From: Dermatophagoides farinae
Taxonomy: Eukaryota > Arthropoda > Arachnida > Sarcoptiformes > Pyroglyphidae
Assembly: GCF_024713945.1 (NCBI RefSeq)
Contig: NC_134678.1
Span: 1,116,001 to 1,180,000 of the forward strand
Length of the DNA: 64,000 bases
Reading direction: 5' to 3'
The translations under genes were made by a program, and so were the position numbers. Each line of letters begins with the position of its first letter. Position 1 is the first letter of the stretch. The notes under the pieces were generated by a model. That model searched no databases. It was not told the DNA's origin and saw only the letters and a program-made list of their open reading frames with translations. This document shows positions 58,279 to 64,000 of this stretch, one piece after another.

Positions 58279-61200
58279 TTTTTTTTCTTTTAGTTTTTTT
58301 TTCTTCAACAACCACTGTTGATATTGTTGTCGTTTGTTTGAGGGGGGGTGTAGAAAAAAAATTGTAACAAATCGTCGTTTTGATTACAACAAATATTTTA
58401 GATGTTCATTTTTTCCAACATTCAATGGATCACTGTAAAAGAGATAGAAAAAAAATAATACAATTCCAAAGTGTCAATCATAACTTTTTTTTTACCATGT
58501 GTGTGTGTGTGCGTAGTTTGCAATGAAATAAAATTGATTGATCAATTGATTCATCACTGATCAAATAATAACTGTAAAATAAAAGAATCCTAAAAATGGA
58601 AACATGATATTTCTAGCGAAAACAAACAAACAAACAAAAAAAAATAAATGAAGGGAAAAAAACGAGAGAAAAACAAAAACAAAAACAAAAAATGGAACAG
58701 CTACATTTTTTCGATTCAATCATTCTACCACCCATTAATAATAAAAAACCCGAAATCAATCAATCAATCAATCAATCAATTGATCGATCGATCAACCAAA
58801 CATTGAATCCAAATCGATCATATAAATTATCATAAAGAAAGAAAAAAAAACAAAAACAAAAACTTGTTTCAAATCTAGTTCATTATAATGATGATGATGA
58901 TAATCATTATGCATAGAATTATTGTTTTATTTTTGTACTTTTTTTCATCATCATCATCATCATTATCATCATTATCGTTGCGAGAATTGAACTAAATGTG
59001 ATTTGATAGCTAGCTAGCTATAGAGAGAAAGAAAGAGAGAGAGAGAGAGGAATAAAGAAAAAAAAAAATACTGAAGATGAATGAACTAGAACGAAAAATT
59101 CAAGTTTTTTTTTCTCGACAAATAAAAAAAAAAGACAAAAATCTATTTATCAGTAGACAGACAGACAGACAGACAAACACATTTGCTAACTCGTTACAAC
59201 AATTCAATTGAAATTTTATTGAAATGAAAATTTTATTATCGATGATGATCCTAATTTTTTTTTTACTGCAGCCGTAGTCAATACACACACACACACACAC
59301 ACGTTAAATTTCTTAACCATAAACAAAAACAAAAAAATTAACATTGTAAAAAAAAAATTGAAACAAAATTGGCACTCTGTCAATGAGTGCAATATATACA
59401 CAAACACATGATTCAATATCATAAAAAACAAGTACAGTACACTTGATGAGGATGCCAAGTTCACTGGCTCTCTATATTTTGACTAAATCTAAAATCAAAA
59501 TATGAGAAACAAAAAAAAAGAGAAAAACAGTAGCTATTGGAAATTAATCTATATAATATCATGTTGTAATATAAAAATATTAATAATTTTGATTTGATTT
59601 GATTTTCATTATCAATCAATAATCGATAAACAATAATAATGATATATATATAGATAAATAGCCGATTACTATTTTATTTTACAGTGTATGTATGTAATTT
59701 GTTAACACAGAAACAAAACAAAAAAAAAATTTTCAATCAATCAATGATTATATGGGTGATTCATTTTGATGATGATGATGATGATTAACACATCACAAAG
59801 TAATAATCATATCATCACATCACAACCAATAATGGTATCGCACCTTATTTACACACACACACACATTACTATTGATTTGAAATTCTATATATCCATATTT
59901 CACACATTCGATGGTATAGAAATAAATGTTTACTTTGGGTTTCGAAATTTTTTTCGTTTTGTTTTCATCCATTTCAATGATGTGTTTTATTTGTAGCAAT
60001 CAAAAACAAAACAAACAAACAAACAAAAAAAAATGATCAAGATCAAAATTTTGAAAGGTAAAAAAAGAAAAAACGTAACGAAAAAAAAAATACAAAAATG
60101 ATGATCACGAATGTTTAATTCAAAACGGGAACAAACAAACAACCAAAAAAAAAAACATAAAATCATTGATTCATCACGAAATAAAATGATGGTGTTAAGT
60201 GAAAAAGAAGAAAAAATTTTTTTCATTACAGGTATATGATCATGAATCATAATCAACGAAAAATAATAACAACAACAACAACAACAAAACGATAAAGAAA
60301 ATTACCTGTATGATATTGATTGATTGATTGATCGAATTTTCTTTATTATTATTATTATTATTACCTGGAAATATAATGATGATGATGATGATGATAAAAA
60401 GTTCTTTTGATGATGATAAGGAAATGAATCTATAAGATGATTATAGAGAGCTATATTAATATAAATAAGGCGATTATGAAAAGGCGTCGTGTCACTCGAA
60501 GAAAAAACGGAAAAAAAATCCCGATAAATGAATGGATGAAACACAGGACACACACACGAAATGAATTTATTTTTTCTCCAGATCAATTCGAATTCATTGA
60601 AAATTTATCTCCATTTTTTTCGAGCTTTTTTCGATGGCGTTTCCAAAAAAAAAAAATATATAAAAATAAAATAATAACAACAAACAAACAAATGAAACGA
60701 AACGAAACGAATCAAAACAAAAACAAATTTTGTTTTTTTACATGAACCAGAAATATTTTTTTTACTAAAAAAAAATGAAATGAAATGAGACTAAAAACAA
60801 CGACGACAATGATTGAAACGAAAAAAAAAAAATTTTCAGTGGCAGCATAAAAACACACGATTAAATATAAAAAAATGAAACGTGGGTCCCTAACAAACAT
60901 ACAAACATACAAACACACACTGTTTATATTATATATATATATATGATATGTGAATGGCGTCCGGTTTTTTTTAGCTGCTGCTACTGCTGCTTTTTTTTTT
61001 GCTTCTACTTGATATATATATATATATATATATATTTGTCGTTGTTGTAGTCGTATAGAGCCGATTGATTTTTTAGAATATTATTGTTGTTGGTGACGCA
61101 TTTGTGATAATAATAATTTGGTGTGGTCCATCCAAAATAATGTGAATGAAAAAAAAATATGAAATGGTTGTAGTAGCACAATATATATATACACACATAT

Positions 61201-62073
61201 ATATATAGACAGCAATATGTCATATTCATCATCAAGATAAAACATACGGCTGCAGCAACACACTGTATGAACTGGGTTTTTGAACAAAATAAATCAAATT
61301 TGTTTCGCGCGTAGTTCTCTTTTTTTTTTTTGTTCATAGTATGTCATTAAATAAATTTTGATTTGGATTTTTATGCATACAAAAAAAGAGAGAGATAGAT
61401 AAATGACGAGAGATATTGATGAGATGATGATATCTTCGCCATAATAGTGTTACTTTTTTTTCTCTCCTTTTTTTTCAATTTTTTTCATCATCATTGACTT
61501 TGAAATTCATTCATTCACTAATTAAAAATAAATATAAATTCAAATTGATGTGAAAAAAACACGTATCGAAGTTTGTTTGTTTGTTTTTTTGCAAAAAAAA
61601 TGACAAACTAAAACTGGAAATTTATGAAAATGAAGTTTCGGTTCGTTTATTTATTTATTTAATTTTTTTTCTGTTTATTCCAATAAATTCAAGTGCGTGT
61701 GTTCGTGTGTGTGTGTGTGTGTGTGTGTGTAAAACGCAAGTGGTACTTGTGTGTTTGTGTTGCACTTGAAACATCTTAATCACACACACAGACACTCCTC
61801 TTAATCAAACAAAATAAAAATCAATTAGCAAATAAATCAATCGATCAATACACAAAGACAAAGATAATGAAACAAGACAAAAAAAAATGACAGTGAATCA
61901 ACGAGAGAGATATATTAGCAAGGTATCGATTTTTTTTTGTTTTAATCAATCAAGATAACAAGAGAGAGAAGAGAGAGAGAGAGAGGCTGTTTTATATTGA
62001 TATATCGTAATATAAAGATTATCACAAATTATTAGTATATATATGGAAGAGTATTATTTTGCAAATCAATTAA
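58279..62073. other. Repeat-rich spacer upstream of ceramide synthase
   Basis: About 3.8 kb without a supported gene. Contents are GACA, AATC, GAT and AAC repeats, CA runs (59283-59302, 59850-59864), TA runs (60928-60944, 61012-61035) and GA runs (59033-59048, 61971-61985). It includes the 5' flank of ceramide synthase and the 3' flank of the TRAPPC9-like gene, both on the minus strand. Confidence 0.6.
61012..61035. repeat. (AT)12 microsatellite
   Basis: An uninterrupted 24-base alternating AT run in gene-free spacer. Confidence 0.95.
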
Positions 62074-64000
62074 TCAATTCGATTCATCAACAGTTATTTC
62101 AAATGTATGTAAACATTTAAATAATGAATTTTGTTGACAATTATCATCATCATCATTATCGTTGTTGATATTAATATCAAAACGGCTTGTAGTGTTGGTT
62201 GTTCCTCCTTTTTCCATTAATAATTGTTGATATCGTTCTTCAGGTAAACAACAAATTTCTAATTTATAAACACCGGCATATAAAAATATTAAGCCACATG
62301 GATGAATGTAGGATTTTTTTGTTTGTAACTGGAAAAAAAAACGCCAAACACAAACATGAAAAATTGATTAGAAATTATTAAAATGAATTATTAAATTTTG
62401 TTTCTTAATTAATAAAATAATACAAACCTCATTAATACATAATGATTCACAACCAATGACAATCATTTTATCATTAATATTATAATTACGTGTCTTTGTC
62501 AATGTTGAATTCTGATAATCTTGATAATAGACCAGATATAAACGTAAAAATTGTAGATTTGTATCCGAATTATTAAATAATCGAATAACAATTGAAAGAT
62601 GTTCACCCATTTTTAGATTCATTTCACCGAATGAACTTCGAAATATCATTGAATTCAATTCAATTTCTGTGTATGTGTGTACATGTGTTTGTAGGAAAAA
62701 AAATCGATTAAAATAGGATAAATAGCAAAATTCAGCGAAAAAAAAAATAAAAACATTACCACTTTGTATTGGAGGTATTAAAAGTGATTTAAGCAATTGT
62801 TTTGAATATGGTACTTTTTCCACACAAACCATTCCATCGATATCGGCATTTGGCATTGTCCATTTTAGATTAATTTGTCTTAATAGATGAAGACGACATT
62901 GTGATAATATTGCCTCCAGTTTTTGATCAGTAGGAAAGATATGTGTCAAGAAATCGGCACTTTTTGTATATTTGCAATTATTTGATGATTTTCGTATAGT
63001 TTCACAATAATTTTGTTGATTCATATCTATATTGCCAACATTTTCATCATCATCATAATCATTATTCATATCATCAAGACTTAATGGACAACGTTTAATT
63101 GAAACAGGTATACGACATTTTTCTTTTGGTTCAATCAACATTTCTTTATTAGATGAATAGATTAGATTGATTTCCTGATCAGTGGCATTCAATGTATCGA
63201 ATACTAGATAACATTCATCCATTCTATTCGGATTGATAAGAAGAAAAAAAAATTGAAAATGAAAATGAATTGAACAAATTTACACAACTTACTGTTCAGC
63301 TTGAATTACATCCCAATGTGTAATGAGAATCGATGATTTAATTTCAATGACAAAATAAATATGAACACGACGACAAAATCCAGAATTCAATCCTGGTCCA
63401 CCACTATATTCCAGTTGAAGACACAATTCAATAAGCTAAATAAAGAAAAAATAAAAAGAAAAATATTAAAAATTGTCTAAAATTAAAAAGAAAAAAAAAC
63501 GTTATCAACTTTTGGCCGCGAAATTTCTTCAACAAAATCCATTTCATCATCTGGTTTGGCTACTGATGTCATTGATGGATTGTTGACATTCGTATTCATT
63601 GATAATGAAAGATCATTAGAACTTTTTCTTGATTGTAATTCGTTAATAAAATTGGCCAATTTTTTTGAACCCAATACTTGTAGTTTTTTGGGCTGTATGG
63701 ATGGACCACCACCACCAACAACACCAACACCACCATTTGATGATTCATTGTTTGTAAATAATTTATTTTTATCATTTTGATGATGATTTTCATCGTTTGA
63801 TTTGAATAAAATAAAATCTCCTTTTGCCGTAAAATTTATGTCAAACTCAACAGATAAACCAGGTCCAAAAGGAAGAAGATTATTAATCGAATCAATATCC
63901 CATTCAATATCGATTAGTGATTTTTGTGCATTCGCCATTGTAGTAGTCGTTTTTTTGTTATGTTTGGGATATATCACTTTCACATTGATCAAATCGATCA
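62074..64000 (-). CDS. TRAPP complex subunit 9-like (Trs120/brunelleschi), 3' part
   Basis: Minus-strand exons: 64000-63511 or 63510 (open to the right edge), 63435-63293, 63223-62760, 62666-62428 and 62328-62074. They join in one frame and end at TGA 62076-62074. Diagnostic segments, judged against remembered TRAPPC9, are LEYSGGPG ... GFCRRV and THWDVIQAEQ. CYLVFDTLNAT and PKEKCRIPVSIKRCPL follow. The last exon has the characteristic SYIHPCGLIFLYAGVYKLEICC ending, split here as SYIHPCGLIF and LYAGVYKLE. These are C-terminal Ig-like repeats of Trs120. The protein is a subunit of TRAPPII, which activates Rab11/Ypt31-type GTPases at the Golgi. The N-terminal half lies to the right of the window. 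Low-complexity Gly/Asn and Asp inserts (about 63720 and 63050) are lineage extras. Confidence 0.82.

Noticed and set aside
59033-59048. GA and TAGC runs as possible regulatory or structural elements
   Set aside because: Plain microsatellites like dozens of others in the window.
1-64000. tRNA, rRNA or CRISPR arrays
   Set aside because: No cloverleaf with A and B boxes, no rRNA-like conserved core and no spaced direct repeats were found by eye. The tRNA-like stretch at 55592-55613 is only the primer site of the gypsy element.

Overview
This is a eukaryotic, AT-rich nuclear window. Most introns are short (about 55-150 bases, GT-AG). ATC/ATG triplet repeats, long homopolymers and GT/AG microsatellites are everywhere. 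An ABCH-type transporter pair, a laminin-type integrin alpha, an insulin-like peptide and cholinesterase/GMC genes point to an arthropod. The base composition and compact introns recall astigmatid mites such as Dermatophagoides, but that placement is inference. All gene models here were built by eye from reading-frame continuity, splice sites and matching intron phases.

Layout. Positions 1-3935 hold two tandem, homologous genes for secreted or membrane proteins of unknown function; the first is cut by the left edge and the second shows a one-base frame break. Positions 6607-12233 encode a complete 13-exon integrin alpha subunit. Positions 12948-14839 encode a two-Tudor-domain protein. Positions 15590-19763 are a young, whole-looking Ty1/copia element. 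It lies just beyond the 3' end of a cholinesterase-like carboxylesterase on the minus strand (22057-19887). A GMC oxidoreductase follows (23503-25477). After about 6.3 kb without a recognisable gene come two tandem ABCH-like half-transporters (31802-35198 and 39130-42435).

Next is a two-exon insulin-like peptide gene on the minus strand (44119-43435). Its A chain sits in an exon too short to show up as a long open reading frame. A CEP350/DUF4378-like gene (47755-45512, minus) stands head to head with a p31comet (MAD2L1BP)-like gene (48044-49144, plus), and a perfect 25-base palindrome lies between them. Two small orphan membrane-protein genes follow (49355-50196 plus; 50860-50414 minus). A young, whole-looking Ty3/gypsy element on the minus strand fills 51309-55804. 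The window ends with a ceramide synthase (58278-56388, minus), about 3.8 kb of repeat-rich spacer, and the 3' half of a TRAPPC9-like gene (minus, running off the right edge).

The genes are ordinary single-copy or tandemly duplicated loci, not an operon. The only arrangements that suggest shared control are the divergent CEP350-like/p31comet pair and the two tandem duplications. I saw no rRNA, tRNA or CRISPR array.
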